DNA of 64,000 nt from Secundilactobacillus paracollinoides DSM 15502 = JCM 11969. GTDB lineage: Bacteria > Bacillota > Bacilli > Lactobacillales > Lactobacillaceae. The notes beneath the pieces were generated by a model. That model was given only the letters and a program-made list of their open reading frames with translations, did no database searches and was not told the origin of the DNA. The stretch lies in NCBI RefSeq assembly GCF_001311135.1, contig NZ_BBAG01000006.1, forward strand, positions 31,403 to 95,402, written 5' to 3'. The position numbers and the translations under genes were made by a program. This document shows positions 29,478 to 41,276 of this stretch, piece after piece. Within the stretch, counting starts at the first letter, position 1. Each line of letters starts with the position of its first letter.

Positions 29478-29522
29478 ATAAAAAACAGCACCGCACCTCA
29501 CAGGAGGCGATGCCGTTTTATT
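29478..29522 (-). terminator. Terminator of the GH13 gene
   Basis: Minus strand GGCATCGCCTC/GAGGTGCGGTGC (bulged) followed by six T. Confidence 0.6.
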
Positions 29523-29623
29523 AAGTTACCGTTTAGCCTAATGACCACCGATCAGCCATCACTGTCAGGCATAGTTGGGTTGAATACCTGACGCTAAAAT
29601 GTAATTTAATTCGGTGTATTCAT

Positions 29624-31327
<1,704 letters not shown>

Positions 31328-32719
31328 TTAGTGAGTTGCTGGTTTATCGAATTTTGAATGCACGATTCTGACGGATACCGCTGCAAGTAACAGTGAGATC
31401 CCACCAATAATGAACATGGCCGGCATAAAGTTGTGCACCATCGGGAACAGCCAGAAGCTGGCGATGGAAGCAACGATTTGCGGCAAACAAATACTGCAGT
31501 TGAAGAGGCCCAGGTACGAGCCTTCGTTTTCACCGTTTAACGCTTCGGTCAACAGTGAGAAGGGCTGGGTGTTCATGGTGATATAGGTGATCCCAATCAG
31601 GCAAAATGGCAAAATTAAGAGGTACTTATCGTGAATGAAGAAGATTGAGATGTAGCCGATCGCACCCGCAACGAGGCCGAATTGGTACCAGAATTTCCGG
31701 TGTTCCGGTTTTGTCCGTGCCTGGACCAACATGCCCCAAACAACGGAAGCAATGGATTGGATGCAGGTCAGCACACCGTACCAGTTCCCAGCGGCTTGGT
31801 AGCCAGCGGATGAGGCGTTGCTGGTGTGCCAGACGTTGATAGAAATGGCACCGGTACTGTAAGTCCAGAGGTATAAAATTGCGAACCAGGTAAAGAACTG
31901 GACAACGGAGACTTCCCAGAAGACCTTTGGGGCTTTCTTGAGTAATTCCCAGAGACTCGTTTTTGGCTGGGCCTTAGTCGTATCGATGCCGTGGTAGTCA
32001 GCGTAGGTTTTTGGATCATATTCGTGAACTTGAGAAATGGTGTAAAGCGAGGTGATCAGCAGTACAGCAGCGGCCAGATAGAAGGCAATCTTAACGGTCG
32101 TTGGCACTTCACCCTTTGGCGCCACGTTGGCGACGCCCATAAAAGCGAGCACGAAGGGGACAAGTGTGGCCAGCACACCGCCCAAATTTGAGAAGGATTG
32201 CTGCCATGACCAAGCGAGGTCTTTTTGATCTTCGTTGACCATGTCGCCGATCACCATCTTAAAGGGCTGCATGCAGACGTTGGAGGACAGGTCCATGAAC
32301 AACGTTGCGATAGCGGCAAATGTCAAGGCTGCCGCCGAGCCGTAACCGAAGCCAAACGAGCCAGCGTTTGGTAACAAGATTAACACAATTGCGGCGACGG
32401 GTGCGCCAATCAGCAAGTATGGCATGCGTCTGCCAAATCGTTTCGACCAGGTCTTATCTGAATATTTCCCGATCAGCGGTTGAATGACCATTCCGGCCAG
32501 TGGTGGCAAAATAAAGAAGAAGCCCAGCTTATTCGGGTCAGTCCCAATCGTCTGGAAAATCCGACCCAACTGTGATGATTGCAATGAAAACGCCATGTTG
32601 ACGCCGAAAAAGCCAAACGTCATGGCAAATATAGTAGATAATTTCAGTGTCGGCAGCCCATGCTCTTGGGGCTTAACGTCCGGCACATCTGAAGCGTTGC
32701 TAACAGGTTTCGCGTTCAT
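31328..32719 (-). CDS. Sugar:cation symporter, GPH/SLC45-like MFS (maltose-type permease)
   Basis: 463 residues and 12 hydrophobic helices. The segments PLAGMVIQPLIGKYSDKTWSKRFGRRMPYLLIG and LFMDLSSNVCMQPFKMVIGDMVNEDQKDLAWSWQQSFSNLGG match sucrose/maltose-type permeases. Start at 32719 (GGGAGG upstream); the frame is open earlier without a site. First gene of the operon with the GH13 enzyme, divergent from a LacI regulator. Probably brings in an alpha-glucoside with protons. Confidence 0.86.
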   Translation of the reverse strand: MNAKPVSNASDVPDVKPQEHGLPTLKLSTIFAMTFGFFGVNMAFSLQSSQLGRIFQTIGTDPNKLGFFFILPPLAGMVIQPLIGKYSDKTWSKRFGRRMPYLLIGAPVAAIVLILLPNAGSFGFGYGSAAALTFAAIATLFMDLSSNVCMQPFKMVIGDMVNEDQKDLAWSWQQSFSNLGGVLATLVPFVLAFMGVANVAPKGEVPTTVKIAFYLAAAVLLITSLYTISQVHEYDPKTYADYHGIDTTKAQPKTSLWELLKKAPKVFWEVSVVQFFTWFAILYLWTYSTGAISINVWHTSNASSAGYQAAGNWYGVLTCIQSIASVVWGMLVQARTKPEHRKFWYQFGLVAGAIGYISIFFIHDKYLLILPFCLIGITYITMNTQPFSLLTEALNGENEGSYLGLFNCSICLPQIVASIASFWLFPMVHNFMPAMFIIGGISLLLAAVSVRIVHSKFDKPATH

Positions 32720-32740
32720 AAGGTGGTGCCTCCCTAAAAT

Positions 32741-32824
32741 GTGTTCGTAATCGATTACATTTCCGATACTAACACGTAAAGTAAACGTGTACAATACTTT
32801 TAAATCAACAACACAAACGTTTAC
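32741..32824. promoter_or_regulatory. LacI/CcpA-type operators between permease and LacI genes
   Basis: A perfect palindrome GTAATCGATTAC (32747-32758) and a cre-like CAAACGTTTACT (32814-32825), plus GTAAACGTGTAC at 32781-32792. These fit binding by the divergent LacI protein and possibly CcpA. Confidence 0.65.
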
Positions 32825-32888
32825 TTACATAATCGACAAAATATGCTAAACTGTAAGTATTGATAAATCCAGAAGGGGGCAGTCGTTC

Positions 32889-33874
32889 ATGACAGTAACA
32901 ATCAAGGACATTGCCGAAACAGCAAACGTATCCATTGCTACCGTATCACGGGTTCTCGCTAATAAGGAAGGCTTCTACTCTGAAAAGACCGCGACTAAAG
33001 TCCGACAGACCGCTGAAAAACTCGGTTATCGGAAAAACACAGCTGCAGTTGAGCTGGTCACACAACGAAGTCAAGTGATCGGGGTGATCGTGTCCGCCAC
33101 CAAGACCAACTTTGCGAACGACATTATTGCGGGCATTCAAGACGAAGCGTTTAAGCATAATCTCAGCGTCATCATCTTATATGCGGGTGAGTCCGATGTT
33201 GACCAGCAGCACCGCGCTCTGCAAACTGTCATCGAACGCTCGGTGATGGGCATTTTGATTCTTGCCATTCGCCCGGCGGATGCCGACATCGCGATGCTGC
33301 GCGCAGCCAATATTCCGCACGTCTTTTTGTCGACGTCATTTGACAGCCAACAGTTGCCCTTTATTGGCTCAGACGACTTCGCATTGGGTATCAGGCGACT
33401 GACTTCCTGATTAAAAAAGGCCACAAGAAAATTGGAATCGCTGCCATCGACCGCCACTCTTATATCGGCACGCAACGTATTTTGGGATTTCAACGCGCAA
33501 TGGCCGACCACGACCTGCCAACGAAACCGGAATGGATTCAGGACGGCAAATTCACCTACGACGATGGCGTTGAAGCCATGACGACCTATGGTGCCCAGAC
33601 GGAACTTGACGCCGTTATCGGGACAAGTGACCTGGCAGCAATCGGCGTCATGAACCAGGCCGTTGCGTTTGGCCTATCGGTGCCGGATGATCTAGCCATC
33701 ATGAGCATTGACGGCACACAAATGGTCAAAATTGTTCGACCTCAGATTACGAGTGTCACGCAATCGTTCTATGAAATGGGTAATCGTGGGATGAAAATGA
33801 TGCTGCAACGTGACATGGATAAGTTTGAGTCGCAGTATACGCCGTTTCGAATCGATGAACGGGATAGTACGTAG
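32889..33874 (+). pseudogene. LacI-family transcriptional regulator (MalR-like), frameshifted
   Basis: About 328 residues. N-terminal HTH: IKDIAETANVSIATVSRVLANKEGFYSEKTATKVRQTAEKLGYR. The sugar-binding domain follows (IGVIVSATKTNFANDIIAGIQDEA, and DAVIGTSDLAAIGVMNQAVAFGLSVPDDLAIMSIDG). One frame change near 33390, between FALG and YQATDFLIKKGHKKIG. Divergent from the sugar permease and glucosidase, which it probably represses through the operators in the gap. Confidence 0.85.
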
Positions 33875-33915
33875 AGTATAGAGCGTCTTTCTATTGTGTT
33901 AGTGCTTTAATAGTG

Positions 33916-34345
33916 TTGACCAGCCGCTTCGTTGCGCCGTTCGGCCCTGCAGGCTGAGGTGGGGTCGCTTCGGAGCTATTGAATTTCCTTTAGAAATTCA
34001 AGGATCTTCAACGTCTCCCGTATTAGTAACCGACCAAAGAGCGGTCGCTAACTACTACCGACACCACAGCCTGCAATGCCGAACGGCTCCACTACGCTAC
34101 GATACTGGGTAAAGTTAACATAGATGATAAATCTTCAAAATTGGTGTCATGTAACCTGTTAATCAATCGCTACCGGTTCCAAGCGCATTGCGAGAAGCAT
34201 TGCTGTCAATGGGCTTACCGCAGTCAAGGTCGGTTACTGATGTGCGAGACGATGGAGATCCATTCGAGAGCTGCTAAGCAGAAATCGAATTAGCTTCATC
34301 GCGAGCCACTACGACGGCCTACCAAATTACGGAATGCAACGGACT
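33916..34345 (-). repeat. Family B long structured repeat, copy 2
   Basis: About 430 bases. Here the end helix reads CCGTTCGGC/GCCGAACGG, and the enclosed stem reads ATTCGA/TCGAAT; both differ from copy 1 on both strands. The hairpin GACCAAAGAGCGGTC and the ends are conserved. Confidence 0.85.
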
Positions 34346-34523
34346 AACAACTAATACTGGAAAGTTACTTTCAGAAAGGCTGTTCAGCTATATATCATAG
34401 AAGCACATCGACTAAAATCGCACTTTAAAACACGCCTAGGTTGCCACTAGCACTCGTTATCGTTAAAATTAACCACGTAAGCATCAACCGTTCAACAAAA
34501 TTCCGAAAGGTGGTTTTTGAACA

Positions 34524-35375
34524 ATGCATAATGATATTCCTGATATTCCGTTAAATAACGGCAATACGATTCCTCAATTAGGGCTTGGCGTCTTCCAAGT
34601 CGATAATGCGCAAGATACAAAGGATTCAATTAAGTGGGCCCTCGATGCTGGTTACCGCCACATTGATACGGCTAAGTTGTACGGCAACGAGCAGTGGGTG
34701 GGCGAAGCCATTCGCGAAAGTGGTATTCCACGTGAAGACATTTTCGTCACGTCGAAAATTTGGAACGACGTCCGCGGTTATGATGAAACTAAGACCGAGT
34801 TCCAAGCAACACTGGATCGTTTAGGGTTTGATTATTTGGATATGTACCTGATCCACTGGCCAGCACCGGGTTATGTTGATAACTGGAAAGCTATGGAAGA
34901 CCTGTACAAAGCAGGCAAGATCAAGAACATTGGTGTTTCAAACTTTGTACCATCTCAGCTGGAAGATCTCATGAGTCAGACTGAGATCAAGCCTGCTGTG
35001 GATCAAATTGAAACGCACCCTTATTTCCAGCAAACTGACCTGCACGCCTACCTTGAAAAACAGGGTATCGTTCACGAATCATGGAGTCCACTTGGTGGTG
35101 GTCGGAACAACGCAATCAACGATCCGTTGATTCAAAAATTAGCCAAGGACCACAATGTTACCCCAGCACAAATTGTGTTACGGTGGCACGTTGAACGTAA
35201 CGAAGTAGTGATTCCCAAGTCCATTCATGAAGACCGCGTGAGACAGAACCGCGACATCTTTGCGTTTGGCCTGGACGAAGCTGAAATGGCAGAGATCGCC
35301 AAACTCGACCAGGGTAAACGGGTTGGACCAGATCCGGAAAACTTGGATTGGTTGAAGAAATCTCAAGAAAAATGA
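34524..35375 (+). CDS. Aldo/keto reductase
   Basis: NADPH-dependent carbonyl reductase of the AKR5/2,5-diketo-gluconate reductase-like group, 283 residues. Catalytic residues are visible in HIDTAKLYGNE (Asp, Tyr), TSKIWN (Lys) and YLIHWPAP (His). The C-terminal VIPKSIHEDRVRQN binds the cofactor phosphate. AAAGGTGG before the ATG, and a terminator follows. Stands alone; likely reduces aldehydes or diketones. Confidence 0.88.
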   Translation: MHNDIPDIPLNNGNTIPQLGLGVFQVDNAQDTKDSIKWALDAGYRHIDTAKLYGNEQWVGEAIRESGIPREDIFVTSKIWNDVRGYDETKTEFQATLDRLGFDYLDMYLIHWPAPGYVDNWKAMEDLYKAGKIKNIGVSNFVPSQLEDLMSQTEIKPAVDQIETHPYFQQTDLHAYLEKQGIVHESWSPLGGGRNNAINDPLIQKLAKDHNVTPAQIVLRWHVERNEVVIPKSIHEDRVRQNRDIFAFGLDEAEMAEIAKLDQGKRVGPDPENLDWLKKSQEK

Positions 35376-35423
35376 AGCTTGATAAAACGGGCTATTAACC
35401 GTTTAAAAAAACTGAAATAACAC

Positions 35424-35468
35424 AAAAAAACTGACCACCTGGTAGGACATCCAGGTGGTCAGTTTTTG
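35424..35468. terminator. Bidirectional terminator
   Basis: Stem AAACTGACCACCTGG with its complement and T-runs, between convergent genes. Confidence 0.9.
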
Positions 35469-35496
35469 TTTGGGGGGATCAATCAGTGTTATTTAA

Positions 35497-36344
35497 TTAG
35501 GCTTGTAAAACTTCAGCTAAAGCGGCGTCTAAAGGTGTTAACTCGTGACCCAGGACTTCTGGCAGATCCGTTGAGGTCTTGGCTAACTCACCGTCGCGGA
35601 TGAGCTGTTGGATCATGGTGACGACACCGGCAGTGCCTTCATCCAACCCAGCGGCTTGCAACCCTTTGTTGTAGTCATCAGTGGTCAGTGACTGAACGGC
35701 AAAGTCACCTGATAACGCATCGGCGAGTTGGCTGTAGGTCAGTGGTGCGCCAGAAAACTCGTAAACGGGTTTTTGGGAGTCGCTCGCCAAAACATTGGCG
35801 GCACCCTCAGCATATTCACGTTCTAGCGCCCAGCCAACTTGGCCGTCGCCACCGGCGTAGACGAATGGTTTGCCAGCTTGCGCGTCCTTCAACGTTGCGA
35901 GTTCGTTTTCGAGGTACCAGTTGTTTCTTAAAAACGAGTGAGCGATGCCGGAATCGTTGAGCGCCTTTTCAGTGGCCTTGTGATCAGCTGATAGCGGTGA
36001 CGTTGCGGTATCCGCGTGTGGAAAACTGGTATAAGCAACGTAGCCCACACCGGCAGCCTTCGCGGCGTTCACAACGTTAAGGTGTTGCTGTTCACGAGAA
36101 ACGGGACCACCAGGTTGGGATGACACAAAGAGGAGCCGGTCGATACCAGCAAGGGAAGCTGTTAATTCAGCTTCATTATCGTAATCGCCGGGACGAACTG
36201 TCACACCGGCAGGGACAAGTGATTCAACTTCTTCGTGTTGCAAGCTAACGCCACGATGTTTTCTGGTGCGACGAGTTGGGTGAGGGTTTGGAGTGCAGCT
36301 TGACCAAAGTGGCCGGTCGCACCTGTAACGGCATAGGTTGTCAT
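35497..36344 (-). pseudogene. NmrA/QorB-like NAD(P)H-binding oxidoreductase, frameshifted
   Basis: Atypical SDR of about 283 residues. The cofactor motif TGATGHFGQAAL opens the protein. Next come DYDNEAELTASLAGIDRLLFVSSQPG, YVAYTSFPHADT and LRNNWYLEN, as in quinone oxidoreductase 2-like proteins. Start at 36344 with AAGGAAG. One frame change near 36240, after NIVALACN. May reduce quinones. Single gene. Confidence 0.82.
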
Positions 36345-36445
36345 AGATTAAGTACTTCCTTTTTTGAGTTTTATGTTGTTACTTTAAAAGTACCTGTGAT
36401 ATTCATTGTAACAGCATTTAAAAATACGTCAACCACTTTCGTCAA

Positions 36446-36494
36446 AAAAACACCAGGAGAGTCAACACAAACGTGTGGCCTTCCTGGTGTTACA
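36446..36494 (-). terminator. Terminator of the nucleoside hydrolase gene
   Basis: AACACCAGGA/TCCTGGTGTT with inner CACA/TGTG pairing, followed by seven T on the minus strand. Confidence 0.85.
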
Positions 36495-36506
36495 GTCTTT
36501 AATGAT

Positions 36507-37455
36507 TTAATTTAACGTTGAAGCGCGTTTTGCAAGATCATCCACCTGGTCAAAGAAAGCCTGTTGATCCACTTCAGTGACGAGTGTGATTGGCCGACCA
36601 GTTGCTGTTTCAAAGGTCCGGCCAGCGCCAGGTCCGGTAGTGAGGACATCACCCTGAACCTGTTTAGTTGAGACAATGTCTGGATATTCGCTGGCGACCG
36701 TGTTGAGCACGTCCCAAAGGTAGTAGGTTGAGTTGGTCTCAAAGTGTTCCAATGGCGGTACCAGTGCGTAGCCTTGACCCATGAGATCGATGGCAGCGTA
36801 GCGGCGCAGTTTAGCCAGTGCTGCCGAATGGCGGGCGTCAATGGAATTTGGCGGTCGATTCGAGGCCGACCATCTGAATCGGAATTGCGGTCGCAAATAC
36901 CGTTTTAACCGCCTCTGGGTCCCAGTAAGCGTTCCACTCAACGGTGCCGTCCTGCTCAGGTTCGGCGACATTGCCGCGGTCATCCATTGTCCCACCCATC
37001 CAGCACAGGCGGTCGATCTTCGTCTCAATGGCTGGTTCGGCCTTAAGTGCCCGCGCCAGATCGGTCAGTGGCCCGGTCATGACCAGCGACGTTTTGCCGT
37101 CCGCACTCATGATTTTTTCAACCATGTCCAGGTGGGCCGGTTTGTCAGTGACAGGTGTTTTAACAACACCCCGTTCGTTTAAAATCGGGAAGGCATCAAA
37201 TGAAAAAGTGCTTAGCCGCCACGCCTTTGGAAACTGGTTAACAGGGCGCGAGTCTGACGCAGCCACTGCCAATGACCGATCATGACCAAAGAGATCGATA
37301 ATCTTTCTCGAGGCTGAAACGGCTGGTTCAAGGTATGAGTCGGCGCCAACCACACCAACTCCGGTGAGCTTAACATCTGGCACCTGCATCAGCAGCAACA
37401 ACGAGACCAGGTCGTCAACGTTCCCATCGTGGTCTAAATACACGTTATGAATCAT
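36507..37455 (-). pseudogene. Nucleoside hydrolase (IunH-like), frameshifted
   Basis: Releases bases from nucleosides for salvage; about 315 residues. Calcium-site signature: VYLDHDGNVDDLVSLLLL (D-x-D-x3-DD type). Also SLVMTGPLTDLARAL, CWMGGTMDDRGNV and EWNAYWDPEAVKTVF. The frame changes near 36845 after GLESTAKF; the correct C-terminus includes ARHSAALAKLRRYAAIDLMGQGYALVPP. One break only, at a point with no long homopolymer. Confidence 0.84.
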
Positions 37456-37565
37456 TGTGATTCCTCCTTTAGTTGCTTTTTATTATACGCATAAACACGA
37501 ATAATTACTATATTTATAGCGAAAATGTTAATGAAATAAGCTAAAAGCAGCGAATTAGATCAAAA

Positions 37566-37598
37566 TAAAAACGTGTCGCAAGTAATTTACAACACGTT
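37566..37598 (-). terminator. Possible terminator
   Basis: Minus strand AACGTGT/ACACGTT followed by TTTTATTTT. Confidence 0.6.
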
Positions 37599-37609
37599 CG
37601 TTCGCTTAT

Positions 37610-37998
37610 TTATTTAAATGGGGCAACTGATTGTTCTTTCGCCTGTTTGATCAGTTCATCAGAGAGATGATTCAAAATTCCAAGCGGCACCTGAACAATG
37701 GGACTAAACATATTCGGGTGAGCCGGATCCGGTACTTCAGCCGTATTTTTGCGGTTAGGCACGATTGCTTCCAGGTCGCTGCGGTCAAGGTTGAGCTGAC
37801 GCGCGTAGTAGACCACTTCCTGATAGGAAATATTTTTGAAGTAAAAGTAGTAAGCTAGTCCCGCGGCAGCGATGTACCAAAAATGGACCAAGCCATTCCA
37901 ATGTCAGATGGGCGTAAGAGTTTAAAGGCAATACAAATAATAACAAAAATGACGTAAATTGCGATACTCAGCAAGCGCCATTTCGTATGATGCGTCAT
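37610..37998 (-). pseudogene. Small membrane protein, unknown, frameshifted
   Basis: About 130 residues. ATG at 37998 with AAAGGA; two membrane helices (LSIAIYVIFVIICIAFKLL and VHFWYIAAAGLAYYFYF). A cytoplasmic tail follows (QEVVYYARQLNLDRSDLEAIVPNRKN...). The frame changes near 37890, between the helices. I do not recognise the family. Confidence 0.5.
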
Positions 37999-38145
37999 GC
38001 AATCAGTCCTTTATTTTGGGTTGGAAACGGTTATCATAGAGAACAGTTTAATCGTTTGTGCAGTGGGTTTCAACCGGAATCTTGGACCAGAATTCAAGAA
38101 AAGTCGCTTAAAACTGCTCGAAAACAAAACGAATGTGATTAATTT

Positions 38146-38580
38146 GTCCGTTGCATTCCGCAATTTGGCCGACCGTCGTAGTGGCTCGCGACTGAGCTAA
38201 CTCGATTTCTGCTGCGCAGCTCTCGAGTGGATCTCAGTCGTCTCGCACATCAGTAACCGACCAAAGAACGGTCGCTAACTGATGTCGACACCACGACAAC
38301 CTGCCAAATTGTTCCATTCCACTGACGTTGAGCTTGCTTTTTCCACTAGTTAAGTTTCGCAATGGCGTTAAACCAAGTTTGCAGAGAATCCGCCCTCGAC
38401 TACTAGTAAACCTATTGTTAGCAATGCTTCTCATAATTTGCTAGTCACTGTTTACGATTGATTAGTAGGTTCATGACACCATTTAAGAGGACTTACTATC
38501 TATAATGACCATTACAGGTATTATGGCGTCGTGGAGCTGTTCAGTATTGCAAGCGGAGCAATCCAGCTCAGCCTAGAGTC
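38146..38580 (+). repeat. Family B long structured repeat, copy 3
   Basis: Opposite orientation to copies 1 and 2. Retains the end sequence, the GACTGAG/CTCAGTC stem set and the hairpin ATCAGT...GACC/GGTC...ACTGAT. The far end is more degraded. It lies directly before the T-box promoter. Confidence 0.82.
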
Positions 38581-38650
38581 GAAAGATGCAACGCAGTGAC
38601 GTGATAGCGATATTTAGAACACTCGACACAAGAATCTCATCCCGTTTTAA

Positions 38651-38679
38651 TTGACCTTTCCAATCCCACATGTTAATCT
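38651..38679 (+). promoter_or_regulatory. Promoter of the T-box transcript
   Basis: -35 TTGACC (38651-38656), 17-base spacer, -10 TAATCT (38674-38679). Transcription would begin just before the base of T-box stem I. Confidence 0.75.
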
Positions 38680-38694
38680 GTGAAAGGATTATTT

Positions 38695-38922
38695 GATGGT
38701 CAACTCAAGTAGGGTCTCATCTGGGTGTCAGAAAGTCGGTGGTTGCTGCGAACCGATCAGGATGATGACGACGAAATACTGACTGTCAATCGTACGGATA
38801 AAAACTAGAACCGATATCATCTAGTGAGTGAAGGCCCAAACTGGGTCTTAAGCTGGGTGGTACCACGGTTAGCCAAATCGTCTGTCGCGACAATAATTGT
38901 TGCGGTGGGGGCTTTTTTGTAG
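38695..38922 (+). ncRNA. T-box riboswitch, predicted tyrosine specific
   Basis: Stem I base GATGGTC/GACTGTC, AGTA loop, distal loop sequence CGGTGGTTGCTGCGAACCG. The specifier loop GAAATACT aligns with GAAAGGCA of a glycyl T-box, giving UAC (Tyr). The T-box proper is GCTGGGTGGTACCACGG (38852-38868). A terminator CGCGACAAT/ATTGTTGCG with a T-run ends it. Uncharged tRNA-Tyr would let transcription read into the transporter gene. Confidence 0.88.
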
Positions 38923-38928
38923 AGTGCG

Positions 38929-39197
38929 GAGCGAGGCGGTTAAGGGGCAGAATGTAAGGGACTCTGGCAGAAATGCCCGATCTTGGCATTTTTGCCAGAG
39001 TCCCTTACATGGCCGCCCCTTGCCTCGCGGAGCACGTTTCGGCTATGAGCCAAGAAAGCGTGCGGAAAGAAGCGGTTAAAGAGCGGCAGGTAAGGGATTT
39101 TCGGTATAAAATTCCCGAACTTGGAATTTGTGCCAGAGTGGCCTTAGGCAGGAGCCTTTGCCTCGCGGAGCACGTTTCGGCTATATAGTCGAGAAAG
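38929..39197 (+). repeat. Two tandem family A hairpin elements in the T-box leader
   Basis: Copy one 38929-39058 (outer GTGC/GCAC, middle GCGAGGC/GCCTCGC). Copy two 39057-39197 is more diverged. They lie between the T-box terminator and the transporter ribosome site. Confidence 0.88.
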
Positions 39198-39342
39198 TAG
39201 TGCCACGCGTTGGCTATGAAGCCAAGAAAGAATGCAAATAAGCCAAACAATGCATCAATACCCAAGCATCATCACCTAGTCACCAACGTACCATCCAACT
39301 AAACCAACCGAACGGGAAAAGAAAAAAGAGGGGGACAAAAAC

Positions 39343-40734
39343 ATGCAAAAAACACCAAAAGTAAGTTTCACCGAAGCCATCCTAGTCCTATTGATGATGC
39401 TGATCATCATGGGAACGGGCGTCATCGGTTTCGGTATCAGCCCACAAATTCCAGTATTATTAGTTATTGCACTGGTCATGTTATGGGCACGCATTAAGCA
39501 TTTTTCGTGGGAAGACATCCACAAAGGCATCACAGAAGGGGTCACCACAGGAATCGTGCCATTATTCATTTTTATTTTGATTGGGGTCCTGATCAGCGTC
39601 TGGATCGCAGCGGGAATTATTCCGTCATTAATGGTGGCTGGTTTTAAGATGCTCAGCGTCCAGTGGTTCGTGCCTTCCGTCTTTCTGGTCTGTGCGTTGA
39701 TTGGGACTTCGATTGGGAGTGCGTTCACTACGATTTCGACGGTCGGCATCGCCCTATTCGGGATGGGGACGACAATGAGTCTCAACCCAGCGTTGGTGGC
39801 CGGGGCCATTATTTCCGGCGCTATTTTTGGGGATAAAACGTCACCGCTGTCAGATTCCACAAACTTGGCGTCGGCCATTGCGGATGCTGATCTGTTTAAG
39901 CACATTAAGAATCTGATGTGGTCAACGATTCCAGCATTTTTAGTTTCCTTAGTCCTGTACGCCATTCTTGGGCACAACACGTCAAGTGACGCGCTAACGA
40001 AAGTGTCGACCACCGTCAACGTGCTCAGTGGCCACTTCTGGGTCACTTGGTGGGCAATTTTACCGATCCTGGCAATGTTTGTCTGTGCCTTCCTGAAAAT
40101 TCCGGCAATTGCGACACTGATGATCAATATCGGTATCGCCGTTGTGATGATCTTCATTCATGATCCGGCCATGTCCGTGCAAAAACTTGTCACGATGATG
40201 GAAACTGGCTACGTTGCCCACACTGGCAATCAGGCAGTGGATACGTTGCTGAGTCGGGGCGGTATTACGTCCATGATGTCAACGGTGTCGCTGATTATCA
40301 TGACGCTGTCGTTGGGTGGTCTATTAATGAAGTTTGACCTGATTCAAATTGCGATGGACCCGTTAGTGAAACGACTTAAAAGTGATGGCAGCCTGGTCAC
40401 AGCCGGCATCTTTGGCGGTATTGCTGTCAATCTGTTCGTTGGGGAACAGTACTTATCGACGATTTTACCTGGGAAGGCCTTTAAGAAGCCGTTTAACGAC
40501 CATGGCCTGGATAACCTGGCGCTGAGTCGGGTGCTGGAAGATGGTGGGACCGTCATCAACTACCTGGTGCCGTGGGGCGTTGCCAGCTCCTTTGCGGCCG
40601 GGACGTTAGGCGTACCAACGCTGGCCTTTCTGCCATTCTGTTTCTTCAGCCTGTTATCACCCGTCTTTTCCATTTTGAGTGGGTTCACGGGTATTGGATT
40701 GAAACGGCTGCCTGAGAAAACAACTGCTGAATAA
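39343..40734 (+). CDS. NhaC-family transporter, probable tyrosine transporter
   Basis: 463 residues, 10-12 helices. Family segments: GTSIGSAFTTISTVGIALFGMG, AGAIISGAIFGDKTSPLSDSTNLASAIADADLFKHIKNLMWST, and NLFVGEQYLSTILPGKAFKKPF. NhaC proteins are named as sodium/proton antiporters. Members under T-box control are thought to import the amino acid sensed by the T-box, here tyrosine (inference from the UAC specifier). AGAGGGGGA precedes the ATG. Terminator follows; single-gene unit. Confidence 0.85.
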   Translation: MQKTPKVSFTEAILVLLMMLIIMGTGVIGFGISPQIPVLLVIALVMLWARIKHFSWEDIHKGITEGVTTGIVPLFIFILIGVLISVWIAAGIIPSLMVAGFKMLSVQWFVPSVFLVCALIGTSIGSAFTTISTVGIALFGMGTTMSLNPALVAGAIISGAIFGDKTSPLSDSTNLASAIADADLFKHIKNLMWSTIPAFLVSLVLYAILGHNTSSDALTKVSTTVNVLSGHFWVTWWAILPILAMFVCAFLKIPAIATLMINIGIAVVMIFIHDPAMSVQKLVTMMETGYVAHTGNQAVDTLLSRGGITSMMSTVSLIIMTLSLGGLLMKFDLIQIAMDPLVKRLKSDGSLVTAGIFGGIAVNLFVGEQYLSTILPGKAFKKPFNDHGLDNLALSRVLEDGGTVINYLVPWGVASSFAAGTLGVPTLAFLPFCFFSLLSPVFSILSGFTGIGLKRLPEKTTAE

Positions 40735-40753
40735 TTGAAAAAGGCGTTAATTA

Positions 40754-40782
40754 AGACAGACGATGGTGTCTGTCTTTTTTTG
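40754..40782 (+). terminator. Terminator of the NhaC-family gene
   Basis: AAGACAGAC/GTCTGTCTT followed by seven T. Confidence 0.88.
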
Positions 40783-41276
40783 TTGAATATGACAATTTTA
40801 GATTAACCTAGATGAAAACAACTTTAGGAAAAGAGTGGTTAGAAGACGATAGATTCCGATTTTATTGAAATTGGGTAAACTAATTGTATCTATTATTAAT
40901 TACTTAATTATCGGGGCAGACTTGAGTTGAATATGATAGCGCTTTCTAAAATGACTGAAATCCCGTGTCAATTAGGAAATGACTAGCCTTTTTAATATAT
41001 TATAGATACCATAACTAATTATTTATCAAAAATAAACCCATTTGAAATCTAATTCACATATATAAAATAAGAATGCCATTTGCCAAGAATATTCTGATAT
41101 ACAGGCATATAAATCCGCCATGAAATTTAATGATTTTTTGAATACGCTGATGTGTGCTAAACCCTTGCTATAAAACAGTTTCTAAGGGTTTTTCCTAATA
41201 ATGTTTTGAACCGGGTACCATCCGGATTTTTCGTGCTATATTGGGGTCGTAAACAAAACAGTGAGGAGCGATTCAA
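40783..41276. promoter_or_regulatory. Upstream region of the lipoyl operon
   Basis: AT-rich, no ORF. It holds the palindrome AGAATATTCT (41096-41105), which shares its core with motifs before the suf and sufT-like genes. Nearer the gene is an extended -10 (TGCTATATT), then GTGAGGAG before the ATG. No clear -35 is seen. Confidence 0.4.

Noticed and set aside
29170..29491. Two minus-strand ORFs of 62-80 codons in the acnA upstream region
   Set aside because: Very AT-rich, no Shine-Dalgarno site, and composition unlike the genes; they reflect chance open frames.
39276..40157. Minus-strand ORF of 293 codons
   Set aside because: It is antisense to the NhaC-family gene, which has clear transporter motifs and a ribosome site.
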